A DNA stretch of 64,000 bases from Luteimonas granuli (GTDB lineage: Bacteria; Pseudomonadota; Gammaproteobacteria; Xanthomonadales; Xanthomonadaceae), in assembly GCF_007795095.1 (NCBI RefSeq), contig NZ_CP042218.1, positions 1,958,501-2,022,500 on the forward strand, written 5' to 3'. Every line of letters begins with the position of its first letter. Within the stretch, counting starts at the first letter, position 1. The notes under the pieces were generated by a model. It worked only from the letters and a program-made list of their open reading frames with translations. It was not told the DNA's origin and made no database searches. Shown here piece by piece: positions 1-7,681 of the stretch. The position numbers and the translations under genes are program-made.

Positions 1-122
1 ACGGCGTGGCCGAGCCGGAGCGGGTGGTGCCGGAGCTTCTGGAGATGGATATCGAACTCAATGCCCAGGGGCTGGCCGCCTGGCTGGAGCGCGAAAGGAA
101 GAGGGCGGGCGAAGGAGCCTGA
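1..122 (+). CDS. C-terminal end of an unidentified protein (partial)
   Basis: The window opens inside a gene. The frame starting at base 3 is open and encodes 39 residues ending in WLERERKRAGEGA before a TGA at 120-122. The peptide is acidic then basic, like a helical soluble C-terminus, and reads more naturally than the Arg/Trp-rich alternative frame. No domain can be recognised from so short a tail, so no function is proposed. It runs toward the convergent VOC gene, with about 58 bases between the two stops. Confidence 0.55.
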   Translation, partial: GVAEPERVVPELLEMDIELNAQGLAAWLERERKRAGEGA

Positions 123-180
123 CCGCGCCCCGCCGGCGCCGGGCGCGGCCCGGCGGAGCCGCGAGTGTCCCGTGGTCCGA

Positions 181-564
181 TCAGTCCCAGACGTTCGGCT
201 CGGCGCGCGCGCCGGGGTCGTCCATCGGCACCACGCAGAAGCGTTGGCCGTCGGGCGCTTCCATCACCCACCAGCGCTTGACGAAGGCGATCCGGATCGC
301 GCCCAGGGCCTCCAGGCGCGCGACTTCGGCGTCGATGTCGTCGGTCTCGATGTCCAGGTGCACCCGCGACGGGTGCTCGACCTTCTGCACTTCGATGTGC
401 AGGTTTCCCGGCGTGCCGCCGAGCTCCGCGTAGCGGCCCGTTCCGCCCGAGTCCGGGTCGGCGATGGCCAGGCCCAGGGCCCGGCTCCAGAAACCGGCGG
501 ACGAGGCGAGGTCATCGCCCTGCGAATCGATGATGAAACCGGCGAGGCGACTGCGATGGGCCAT
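181..564 (-). CDS. VOC-family glyoxalase-like protein
   Basis: This is a 127-residue protein with the single-domain layout of the vicinal-oxygen-chelate superfamily (glyoxalase/bleomycin-resistance-like). Family-typical blocks are a start like MAHRSRLAGFIID, a central LHIEVQKVEHPSRVHLDIE strand, the helix DDIDAEVARLEALGA, and the end WWVMEAPDGQRFCVVP. The frame stays open upstream, but the ATG at 562-564 is preceded by GGAG at suitable spacing and matches family starts, so it was chosen. The usual VOC role is metal-dependent chemistry or ligand binding; the substrate cannot be told. It lies 29 bases downstream of bkdB on the same strand and may be read with the bkd operon, but nothing shows a functional link. 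Confidence 0.85.
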   Translation of the reverse strand: MAHRSRLAGFIIDSQGDDLASSAGFWSRALGLAIADPDSGGTGRYAELGGTPGNLHIEVQKVEHPSRVHLDIETDDIDAEVARLEALGAIRIAFVKRWWVMEAPDGQRFCVVPMDDPGARAEPNVWD

Positions 565-593
565 GTCGATGCTCCGGGCGAGGTGGTGGTCCC

Positions 594-2024
594 TCAGTGG
601 GCGAGCGCCAGGTCGTCGAGGATCGCCTTCAGGAAGCGCGCGGCCTCGCCGCCCGTGGCGGCTCGATGGTCGAAGGTCAGCGAGATCGGCATCCGGCGGT
701 GGACCTCGATGCCGCCGATGACCGCGACCACGTCCTGGCTCAGCTTGCCTGCGCCGACGATGGCCACGCACGGCGGCACCACCACCGGCGTGGCGTAGCG
801 GCCGGCGAACATGCCGAAGTTGGACAGGCTGATCGTGTAGCCGGAGAGCTCGCTGGCCGGGATGCTGCGGTCCTCGACCTGCGCGCGCAGGCGCTGGATG
901 CCGGCACGCACGCCGGCCGCGTCGAGCACGTCGGCGTTGCGCAGGGCCGGCACGAACAGGCCGTCGTCGGTGTCCACGGCGATGCCGATGTCGACCTGCG
1001 GATGCAGGGTGCGGGTCAGGCTGTCGCCGTCGAACCATGCGTTCAGCGCCGGCACGGCCTTCGCCGCGGTGCAGATCGCGCGGATCAGGCGGGCGGTGAT
1101 GTCCTGCTTGCCGATCCAGGCGTGCAGGTCGGCGTCGTCGACCAGGGTGGTCGGCACGACCTTGCTGTGCGCATCGGCCATGACGCGCGCCATGTTCCGC
1201 CGCACGCCCTTGAGCTGCTCCGGCTGGCCGCTGGCGGTGACCGACGGCGGCTGGGTGCGCATCGGCCTGCCGGAGGCGGATAGGGCGGTGCGGTCGGTCG
1301 CGGCGCGCGCGCCTGCGGCGGAGCCTGCTCCAGTGGGAGCGGCTACAGCCGCGATCGGCGCTGCGGGCATCGCGGCTGTAGCCGCTCCCACAGGCGCGCT
1401 GCCTTCAGCCGCCGCGCGCTTCACGTCGGCCATGGTCACGGTGCCGTCGGGGCCGGTGCCGCGCACCCGGGTGATGTCGACCTTGAGCTTGCGGGCCTGC
1501 GCGCGCACGGCGGGCATGGCGCGCACGCCGCCCACGGCCACGGCCTGTTCGGTATGCACGGCGTCGGAGGACTGCATCGCGCCGACCACGGTGCCGCTGT
1601 CGGCGCGCTCGCCGGCGGCGGCGGCGCCCTTCGGCGCGGGCTCGCCGCTCTCCTCGATCGCGCCGCCCTCGTCGGAGGCGACGACGCGGTGGTCCGGCGC
1701 GGGGTCCTGGCTGCCGACACCGTGGCCGCCGCCGTGGTGGTGGCCGGTGTCCTGGCCCTCGGCGCGCTGCGGCAGGCTCGGGTCGATCTCGAACTCGGCC
1801 AGCATCGCGCCGGTGATGACCACGTCACCGGCGGCACCGGCCAGCTTCAGCACCTTGCCCGAGACCGGCGAGGGCACCTCGACCACGGCCTTGGCGGTCT
1901 CCATCGACACCAGGTTCTCGTCCAGGCGGATGGTATCGCCCACCTTCACGAACCATTCGACGATGGTCGCGTCGGGCAGGCCTTCGCCGAGGTCGGGAAG
2001 GTGGAAGGTCTTCTTGTCGGCCAT
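594..2024 (-). CDS. bkdB: Branched-chain 2-oxoacid dehydrogenase E2, dihydrolipoyl acyltransferase
   Basis: This 476-residue E2 core subunit transfers the acyl group from E1 via lipoyl-lysine to CoA. The N-terminal lipoyl domain (about 5-80) carries the lipoylation site METAKA with Lys45. A first linker holds a His/Gly-rich stretch (94-102). The peripheral-subunit-binding domain spans about 168-206 (MPAVRAQARKLKVD, then GTGPDGTVTMADV). A second Ala/Pro-rich linker follows, then the catalytic acyltransferase domain ending in FDHRAATGGEAARFL with His453. The common family motif is HxxxDG; here Thr stands where Asp is usual. The order E1alpha-E1beta-E2 and the E1 sequences point to the branched-chain rather than the pyruvate complex. 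An ATG at 2022-2024 after GAGGA fixes the start. Residues 212-231 are encoded by a REP palindrome (separate entry). No E3 gene is seen here. Confidence 0.93.
   Translation of the reverse strand: MADKKTFHLPDLGEGLPDATIVEWFVKVGDTIRLDENLVSMETAKAVVEVPSPVSGKVLKLAGAAGDVVITGAMLAEFEIDPSLPQRAEGQDTGHHHGGGHGVGSQDPAPDHRVVASDEGGAIEESGEPAPKGAAAAGERADSGTVVGAMQSSDAVHTEQAVAVGGVRAMPAVRAQARKLKVDITRVRGTGPDGTVTMADVKRAAAEGSAPVGAATAAMPAAPIAAVAAPTGAGSAAGARAATDRTALSASGRPMRTQPPSVTASGQPEQLKGVRRNMARVMADAHSKVVPTTLVDDADLHAWIGKQDITARLIRAICTAAKAVPALNAWFDGDSLTRTLHPQVDIGIAVDTDDGLFVPALRNADVLDAAGVRAGIQRLRAQVEDRSIPASELSGYTISLSNFGMFAGRYATPVVVPPCVAIVGAGKLSQDVVAVIGGIEVHRRMPISLTFDHRAATGGEAARFLKAILDDLALAH
1333..1391. repeat. REP-type inverted repeat inside bkdB
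   Basis: Two perfect 22-base inverted arms lie at 1333-1354 and 1370-1391 around a 15-base loop. Each arm begins GTGGGAGCGGCT and contains its own small palindrome, GCGGCT-AC-AGCCGC, so the unit looks like two REP sequences facing each other. It lies entirely in the bkdB reading frame and encodes residues 212-231, an Ala/Pro-rich part of the linker between the E1/E3-binding and catalytic domains. A related pair lies at 37331-37409. REP sequences of this type are usually intergenic in xanthomonads and pseudomonads. Confidence 0.88.
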
Positions 2025-2095
2025 GGTGTCCTCGGAAATCTGTGCTCTGTCGAGCGGTTGCGTGCTGTGCGCGGGCGTTGCCTGGTCGACGGGCC

Positions 2096-3102
2096 TCAGC
2101 CCGCGGCCACCGCCCGCTTCGCCGCGGCGACGATCTTCTCGACGCTGGGCAGGTACTTCATCTCGAGCCGGAACAGCGGGATGTGCGTGTCGTAGCCGGT
2201 GACGCGCTCGACCGGCGCCAGCAGGTCGTACATGCATTCCTCGGCCAGGCGCGCGGCGATCTCGCCGCCGAAGCCGGCGGTCCTGGGCGCCTCGTGCACG
2301 ATCACGCAGCGGCCGGTCCTGGCGACGGATTCCGCGATGGTCGCGAAGTCCAGCGGCTTGAGCGTGGCGACGTCGATGACTTCGGCGCTGATGCCGTCCT
2401 TCGCCAGCGCGTCGGCGGCTTCCAGCGTTTCCTTCACCTGCGCGCCCCAGGTCACCAGGGTCACGTCGGTGCCGTCGCGCAGCACGAAGCACACGTCCAG
2501 CGGCAGCGCCTCGCCGTCGTCGGGCACCACTTCCTTGTACTGGCGATAGATGCGCTTGGGCTCCATGAAGATGACCGGATCCTCTTCGCGGATCGCCGCC
2601 AGGAGCAGGCCGTAGGCGCGGGCCGGCGACGACGGCAGGACCACGCGCAGGCCGGGCACGTTGGTGAACAGCGCCTCGTTGGCCTCGCTGTGGTGCTCCG
2701 GCGCGCGGATGCCGCCGCCCCACGGCACGCGCAGCACCATCGGGCAGGTGAGCCGCCCGCGGGTGCGGTAGCGGAAGCGCGCGGCGTGGCAGATGATGTG
2801 GTCGAGCATCGGGTAGACGAAGCCGTCGAACTGCGCTTCGGCCACCGGCTTCATGCCCTGCGCGGCCATGCCCACGGTGAGGCCGGCGATGGTGGTTTCA
2901 TCCAGCGGGGTGTCGATCACGCGCAGGTCGCCGAACTCGGCGTGCAGCCCTGCGGTGGCGCGGAACACGCCGCCATTGACGCCCACGTCCTCGCCCAGCA
3001 CGACGACCGAGTCGTCGGCGCGCATCCGTAGGCGAGCGCCTGGGTGATGGCCTCGATCAGGGTGATGGGGGCGGGCGCCGCGTCCTTGGCCGCGGCGCTC
3101 AC
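2096..3102 (-). pseudogene. bkdA2: Branched-chain 2-oxoacid dehydrogenase E1 beta, frame-disrupted
   Basis: This is the E1-beta subunit, which forms the thiamine-diphosphate E1 heterotetramer with bkdA1. The main frame (2096-3025) encodes a well-conserved body: VVLGEDVGVNGGVFRAT, RVPWGGGIRAPEHHSE and VIDVATLKPLD. The family N-terminus (ITLIEAITQALAY) is present upstream in another frame, starting at a GTG (3100-3102) that overlaps the bkdA1 stop as GTGA. At 3026-3027 only two bases lie between the TAC codon and the ATG of MRADD, where one codon is expected, so one base is missing. Everything else is intact, so a sequence error is likely. Initiation at the internal ATG would lose about 25 residues including the first helix. 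Expected full length is about 335 residues. Confidence 0.85.
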
Positions 3103-4172
3103 GGACGCTTCTCCGCGGCGATGGCGGCGGCGCGCTGCTCGAGCAGGTCGGCCGGCGGATCGGCGTAGAGGTAGTCGAACATGGCTTCCACGGGTTGCAC
3201 CTTGCTCTCCAGGTAGGCGTTGATTTCCACGTCGACCATGCGGCCGCACTCCTCGACCCAGGCCTTTTCCTGCGCCTCGTCCCACACGCCCTGGGCGGTG
3301 AGCCAGGTGCGCAGGCGGGTCATCGGATCGCGGGTCCAGGCGTCCTTGACCTCGGCCTCGTCGCGGTAGCGGCGCGCGTCGTCGGCGGTGGTGTGGTCGT
3401 GCAGGCGGTAGGTCATGAACTCGATCACGCTGCCGCCGCCGCCGGAGCGCGCCCGCTCCATGGCTCGGCGCATGCCCTCGAGCACGGCGAACAGGTCGTT
3501 GCCGTCCACCTGCAGGCAGTGCAGGCCGCCGGCCAGGCCCTTCTGCGCCAGGGTCTTCGCGCCCGTCTGGGCGGAGCGCGGCACGGAAATCGCCCAGCCG
3601 TTGTTGATGATGCACTGGATGAAGGGCAGCGCGTAGGCGCCGGCCGAGTTGATCGCGGCGTAGGTGTCGGTCTTCGACGAGCCGCCGTCGCCGCAGCAGG
3701 TCACGGCCACGCGGTCCTCGCCGCGGAGCTTGAACGCCAGGGCCGCGCCGGCGGCGTGCAGGCACTGGGTCGCGATCGGCACGCACCAGGGAAAGTCGTG
3801 CTTCGGACCGGAGAAATCGTTGCCGCGCTCGTCGCCGCCCCAGTACATCAGTACGTCGCGCGGCTTGACGCCCCTCATGAACTGGGCGCCGTACTCGCGG
3901 TAGCTGGGCGCGAACACGTCCTCGGGGCGCATCGAGGCGCCGATGCCGACGTGGGTGGCCTCGTGGCCCAGGCAGGCGGCGTAGGTGCCGAGCTTGCCGG
4001 TGCGCTGCAGCGCGATGGCCTTGGCGTCGAAGGTGCGCACCAGCAGCATCTGCCTGAACAGCGGCAGGATGTCCCTGGCGGACGGGGCCTCCGGCGGCAG
4101 CTCGGCCACCAGGGTGCCGTCCGGGCCAAGGTACTGGAGGTACTCGATTTCGAAGGTCGCGGCAACGCTCAT
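3099..4172 (-). CDS. bkdA1: Branched-chain 2-oxoacid dehydrogenase E1 alpha
   Basis: The E1-alpha subunit binds thiamine diphosphate and Mg2+ and decarboxylates the 2-oxoacids of valine, leucine and isoleucine. The 357-residue product shows the TPP-binding signature: GDG in CCGDGGSSKTD, closing about 30 residues later with the NN of QCIINNGWAIS. Also present are LGHEATHVGIG, APSYREYG and the phosphorylation-loop-like YRLHDHTTADD. An in-frame GTG at 4194-4196 exists, but the ATG at 4170-4172 (MSVAATFEIEY) matches family starts and was preferred. It is the first gene of bkdA1-bkdA2-bkdB. The promoter must lie in the roughly 100 bases shared with divergent kynA. Confidence 0.93.
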   Translation of the reverse strand: MSVAATFEIEYLQYLGPDGTLVAELPPEAPSARDILPLFRQMLLVRTFDAKAIALQRTGKLGTYAACLGHEATHVGIGASMRPEDVFAPSYREYGAQFMRGVKPRDVLMYWGGDERGNDFSGPKHDFPWCVPIATQCLHAAGAALAFKLRGEDRVAVTCCGDGGSSKTDTYAAINSAGAYALPFIQCIINNGWAISVPRSAQTGAKTLAQKGLAGGLHCLQVDGNDLFAVLEGMRRAMERARSGGGGSVIEFMTYRLHDHTTADDARRYRDEAEVKDAWTRDPMTRLRTWLTAQGVWDEAQEKAWVEECGRMVDVEINAYLESKVQPVEAMFDYLYADPPADLLEQRAAAIAAEKRP

Positions 4173-4276
4173 GAAGTCACGGACTCGGTCATCCACGGGA
4201 GCCGGCCATGATACCCGGAGGCCGTTCCGGGGCCGTTGCGCGGTGCGGCAACGTCCGTCTGCGCTACCCTTCGCCC

Positions 4277-5152
4277 ATGGGCAACGACCACAACGAGCGC
4301 GCGCTGGAAGCCGGCATCCATACCGAACTGTCCGGCCGGATGACCTATGGCGGCTACCTGCAGCTCGAGCGCCTGCTGTCGGCGCAGCGGCCGGTCTCCG
4401 AGCCGCCGCACCACGACGAGATGCTGTTCATCATCCAGCACCAGGTCTCGGAGCTGTGGCTGAAGCTGCTGGTCCACGAGCTGCGGGCCGCGCTCGGGCA
4501 CCTGCGCGCCGGTCGGCTCGACCCCTGCCAGAAGATCTTCGCGCGCTGCAAGAGCGTGCTGCGCCAGTTGACCGCGATGTGGTCGGTGCTGGAGACGCTG
4601 ACGCCGTCGGAGTACGCCGAGTTCAGGGACCTGCTGGGGCCGTCGTCGGGCTTCCAGTCCGCGCAGTACCGCACGGTGGAATTCCTGCTGGGCAACAAGA
4701 ACGCCGGCATGCTCAAGGTCTTCGCGCACGACCCCGCGGCCCAGGCCATGCTGCGCGACGCGCTGGAGGCGCCCAGCCTGTACGACGAGGCGCTGCGCTA
4801 CCTGGCCCGGACCGGGTACGCAGTGCCCGCGCGCCATCTCGATCGCGACTGGACCCGCGCGCACGCGATGGATCCGGACCTGGTGACGGTGTTCGAACAC
4901 ATCTACAGCGATACCGCCGCCCACTGGGAGGCCTACCACCTGTGCGAGGACCTGGTGGACCTCGAGAGCGAGTTCCAGCTGTGGCGCTTCCGCCACATGC
5001 GCACGGTGATGCGGATCATCGGTTTCAAGCGCGGCACCGGCGGCTCCAGCGGCGTGGGCTTCCTGAAGCAGGCGCTGGACCTGAGCTTCTTCCCGGAGCT
5101 GTTCGAGGTGCGCACGCGCATCGGCGGAGCGCCCGGCGACGCGTCGTACTGA
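4277..5152 (+). CDS. kynA: Tryptophan 2,3-dioxygenase
   Basis: This cytosolic heme enzyme opens the indole ring of L-tryptophan to N-formylkynurenine, the first step of the kynurenine pathway. The 291-residue product has the family hallmarks: [12 protein letters not shown] near the N-terminus, the [20 protein letters not shown] block carrying heme-pocket residues, a helical middle ([11 protein letters not shown]), and the C-terminal [19 protein letters not shown] with the conserved substrate-carboxylate-binding Arg/Thr loop. The ATG at 4277 (MGNDHNERA) was chosen over an upstream in-frame start at 4208 whose extra 23 residues look non-native. It is divergent from bkdA1. No other kynurenine gene is in view, so the downstream route cannot be read here. 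Confidence 0.96.
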   Translation: MGNDHNERALEAGIHTELSGRMTYGGYLQLERLLSAQRPVSEPPHHDEMLFIIQHQVSELWLKLLVHELRAALGHLRAGRLDPCQKIFARCKSVLRQLTAMWSVLETLTPSEYAEFRDLLGPSSGFQSAQYRTVEFLLGNKNAGMLKVFAHDPAAQAMLRDALEAPSLYDEALRYLARTGYAVPARHLDRDWTRAHAMDPDLVTVFEHIYSDTAAHWEAYHLCEDLVDLESEFQLWRFRHMRTVMRIIGFKRGTGGSSGVGFLKQALDLSFFPELFEVRTRIGGAPGDASY

Positions 5153-5159
5153 GGGCGCG

Positions 5160-5840
5160 GTGGGCGCCCCCGCCGGACTTCCCGCCTGGGCTCCGCCGGT
5201 GGCATGGGCGCTGGCGCTGGCGGTGCTGGCGGCGTCGGTCCGCGGAATCCGGCTCGAACACTGGCGCGGCAGCGGCGAAGCGCGCGGTGTGTTGCTGGGG
5301 GCCACGCTGGCGATCGTGGCGCTGCGCTGGATCAATACTGCCGCGCTGCAGGGCGTGGTCCTGCATTTCCTGGGCGCCACCATCGCCACGCTGATGTTCG
5401 GTGGCCGCATCGCCTGCTGGGTGATGGCGCTGGCGAGCCTCGCGGGCGTTCTGCTCGGAGTGGTCTGGCAGGGCGGCTGGGCGGCGGATTTCCTGCTGTC
5501 GGGAGCGCTGCCGGTAGGAGTGACGGTGGCGGTCGGTGCCGCGGCGACGCGCTGGGTGCCGCCCAATGTCTTCACCTACGTCATGGTGAACGCCTTCGCC
5601 GCGGCCGCGCTGGCGATGGCCGCGTCGTCGCTGGCCAAGGCGGCGGTGGCCGCCGCGCTGGGGGGGCCGGAGACGGTGTTCGGCGGCCCGGCAACGGCCT
5701 ACCTCGCGGCCACGCCGCTGCTGATGTTCGGCGAGGCCTTCCTGAGCGGCGGCGTGATGGTGCTGGTGGTCGTCTACCGGCCGCAATGGTGCGCGAGTTT
5801 CGACGACCGCACCTACCTCGGGCCCGGCCGGAAGATGTAA
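5160..5840 (+). CDS. CbiM-like energy-coupling factor transporter permease (putative)
   Basis: This is a 226-residue, strongly hydrophobic protein with about six membrane segments, starting at a GTG only seven bases after the kynA stop and so probably co-transcribed with it. Blocks such as LQGVVLHFLGATIATLMFGG, NVFTYVMVNAFAAAALA and TPLLMFGEAFLSGGVMVLV resemble the CbiM family of metal-uptake S/permease subunits of energy-coupling factor transporters. The N-terminal MHI motif typical of true Co2+/Ni2+ CbiM proteins is absent, and no ATPase or CbiQ partner is nearby. The family call is moderate and the substrate unknown. It might be an orphan component that uses a shared ECF module elsewhere. 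Confidence 0.6.
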   Translation: MGAPAGLPAWAPPVAWALALAVLAASVRGIRLEHWRGSGEARGVLLGATLAIVALRWINTAALQGVVLHFLGATIATLMFGGRIACWVMALASLAGVLLGVVWQGGWAADFLLSGALPVGVTVAVGAAATRWVPPNVFTYVMVNAFAAAALAMAASSLAKAAVAAALGGPETVFGGPATAYLAATPLLMFGEAFLSGGVMVLVVVYRPQWCASFDDRTYLGPGRKM

Positions 5841-5993
5841 CCGCGCGGGGCGTCCCGCGCGCGGCGGGATTCCCAAAGCCGCCCGCGCCGGGATAAGGTT
5901 CCGCCCGGACGACCGGCGAACGCGCGGCCGTGGCGCCGCCGGACCCCGTGTGGGAAGGCGGCAGACCGAACCATCCTCGGGGGAGTGCAATCC

Positions 5994-7523
5994 ATGAGTT
6001 CGAACCGCGTCGAGCCCGCAGGGCCTGGCATGGAGCAGCCGGCGGACGCAACCGCCATTCCGGAATTCGCCCAGGTCATGGGCCACCCGCGTCCCTTGTG
6101 GATGCTGTTCATGACCGAGTTCTGGGAGCGCTTCGCGTTCTACGGCATGCGCTGGGCGCTGGTGCTGTACATCGTGGCCCAGTTCCACGGCGGCGACGCC
6201 TCGGGCGAAGCGCCGGCCAGCGAGCTCTACGGCGCGTACCTCGCGCTGGTCTATGCGGCGGCGATCTTCGGCGGCTACGTCGCGGACAAGCTGATCGGCT
6301 ACCAGCGGGCGATCCTGCTCGGCGCCGTGTTCATGGCCACCGGCCTGTTCCTGATCACGGTGCCCAGCGATGCCTGGCTCAAGCTCGGCCTGGCCACGGT
6401 CATCGTCGGCAACGGCCTGTTCAAGCCGATCATCTCGACCATGGTCGGCAAGCTCTACGCCACCGGCGACGAGCGCCGCGATTCCGGGTTCACCATCTTC
6501 TACATGGGCATCAACATGGGTGCCTTCATCGCGCCGATCCTGACCGGCTGGCTGGCCGAGAAGGTGTTCGGCAGCGACGGCATGCCGGCCTACAAGGTGG
6601 TGTTCATCGCCTCGGGCATCGGCATGGTGGCCAGCCTGCTGTGGTTCTGGTTCGGGCGCGCCCAGCTCAAGGGCATCGGCGCCGCGCCGGCGGAGGCGCC
6701 CGGCCTCGGCCGGGTGCTGGCGGTGGCCGTGGGCGCGCTGGTCGCGATCCCGGCCTTCTACGCCCTGCTGACGATCGAGGCGGGCGTGCTCAACTGGATC
6801 CTGCTCGCGCTGTTCGTGGTGCCGGCCTTCATGCTGCTGGTCGAAGGCATCCGCGAGGGCTCGCGGCAGCGCGACATGGTGATCGCGATGCTGATCATCT
6901 TCGGCTTCAACGTGCTGTTCTGGATGTTCTTCGAGCAGGCCGGCAGTTCGTTCAACTTCCTGGCGCAGAACATCGTGGACCGCGACCTGGGCGGCTGGAT
7001 CTTCCCGGTGGGCTGGTTCCAGTCGGTGAACTCGATCGCGATCATCACCCTGGCGCCGGTCATCGCGTGGCTGTGGGTGAAGATGGGCAGCGCCAATCCG
7101 TCGATCCCGCGCAAGTTCGGCCTCGGCCTGATCTTCAACGGCCTCGCCTTCCTGCTGCTGATGTTCGCGCTGTCCAGCCTGGTCGATCCGGCCACGCTCA
7201 AGATCCCGTTCTGGACGCTGTTCATGGTCTACGTCATCCAGTCGGTGGGCGAGCTGTGCCTGTCGCCGATCGGGCTTTCGATGACCACCAAGCTGGCGCC
7301 GTCGAAGCTCACGGGCCTGGCGATGGGCGGCTGGTTCCTGTCGATCGCGATCGGCAACAACCTGTCGGGCATGTTCGCCTCCAGCGTCAGCGGCGAGGGC
7401 GGCATGACCGTCGCATCCGCGCATGCGGGCTACACCTTCGGCTTCTGGGCGTTGCTCGGCGCAGGCGTGCTGCTGTTCCTGATCGCGCCGCTGATCCAGA
7501 GACTGATGCATGGCGTGAAGTGA
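5994..7523 (+). CDS. POT-family proton-dependent peptide transporter (first copy)
   Basis: This 509-residue inner-membrane carrier belongs to the proton-dependent oligopeptide transporter (PTR2/POT) branch of the major facilitator superfamily. It shows the ExxER proton-coupling motif in helix 1 (EFWERFAFYGMRW), the family block FKPIISTMVGKLY, FTIFYMGINMGAFIAPILTG, and the C-terminal SVGELCLSPIGLSM. The likely substrates are di- and tripeptides. The ATG at 5994 has GGGGGAG nine bases upstream; a GTG three codons earlier was not chosen. A similar gene follows in the same direction, suggesting an old tandem duplication. A hairpin with a short T run follows the stop. Confidence 0.93.
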   Translation: MSSNRVEPAGPGMEQPADATAIPEFAQVMGHPRPLWMLFMTEFWERFAFYGMRWALVLYIVAQFHGGDASGEAPASELYGAYLALVYAAAIFGGYVADKLIGYQRAILLGAVFMATGLFLITVPSDAWLKLGLATVIVGNGLFKPIISTMVGKLYATGDERRDSGFTIFYMGINMGAFIAPILTGWLAEKVFGSDGMPAYKVVFIASGIGMVASLLWFWFGRAQLKGIGAAPAEAPGLGRVLAVAVGALVAIPAFYALLTIEAGVLNWILLALFVVPAFMLLVEGIREGSRQRDMVIAMLIIFGFNVLFWMFFEQAGSSFNFLAQNIVDRDLGGWIFPVGWFQSVNSIAIITLAPVIAWLWVKMGSANPSIPRKFGLGLIFNGLAFLLLMFALSSLVDPATLKIPFWTLFMVYVIQSVGELCLSPIGLSMTTKLAPSKLTGLAMGGWFLSIAIGNNLSGMFASSVSGEGGMTVASAHAGYTFGFWALLGAGVLLFLIAPLIQRLMHGVK

Positions 7524-7560
7524 GCGACGCGGCGCCGCGCGCGCCCGTCAGTGCGTTCGC

Positions 7561-7592
7561 AGCGGCGGCCAATGGCCGCCGCTTGCGTTTTC
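7561..7592 (+). terminator. Rho-independent terminator after the first POT gene
   Basis: A perfect 10-base stem, AGCGGCGGCC at 7561-7570 with its complement at 7574-7583, encloses the loop AAT and is followed by GCGTTTTCC. The outer bases GC/GC extend the pairing. It lies 38 bases after the stop of the first transporter and about 90 bases before the next start, so the two POT genes are probably separate transcripts. Confidence 0.75.
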
Positions 7593-7681
7593 CGTGCCCC
7601 GTTCAGCTTCCCTCGAAGGTGCGCACGCGTTAACTTCGCGGATTCGGCCCGGGAAATGCGGGCGCAATCACGGAGCATCGA

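Noticed and set aside
3020..3032. Programmed frameshift in bkdA2
   Set aside because: No slippery heptamer or stimulatory structure is visible; E1-beta is not known to use recoding.
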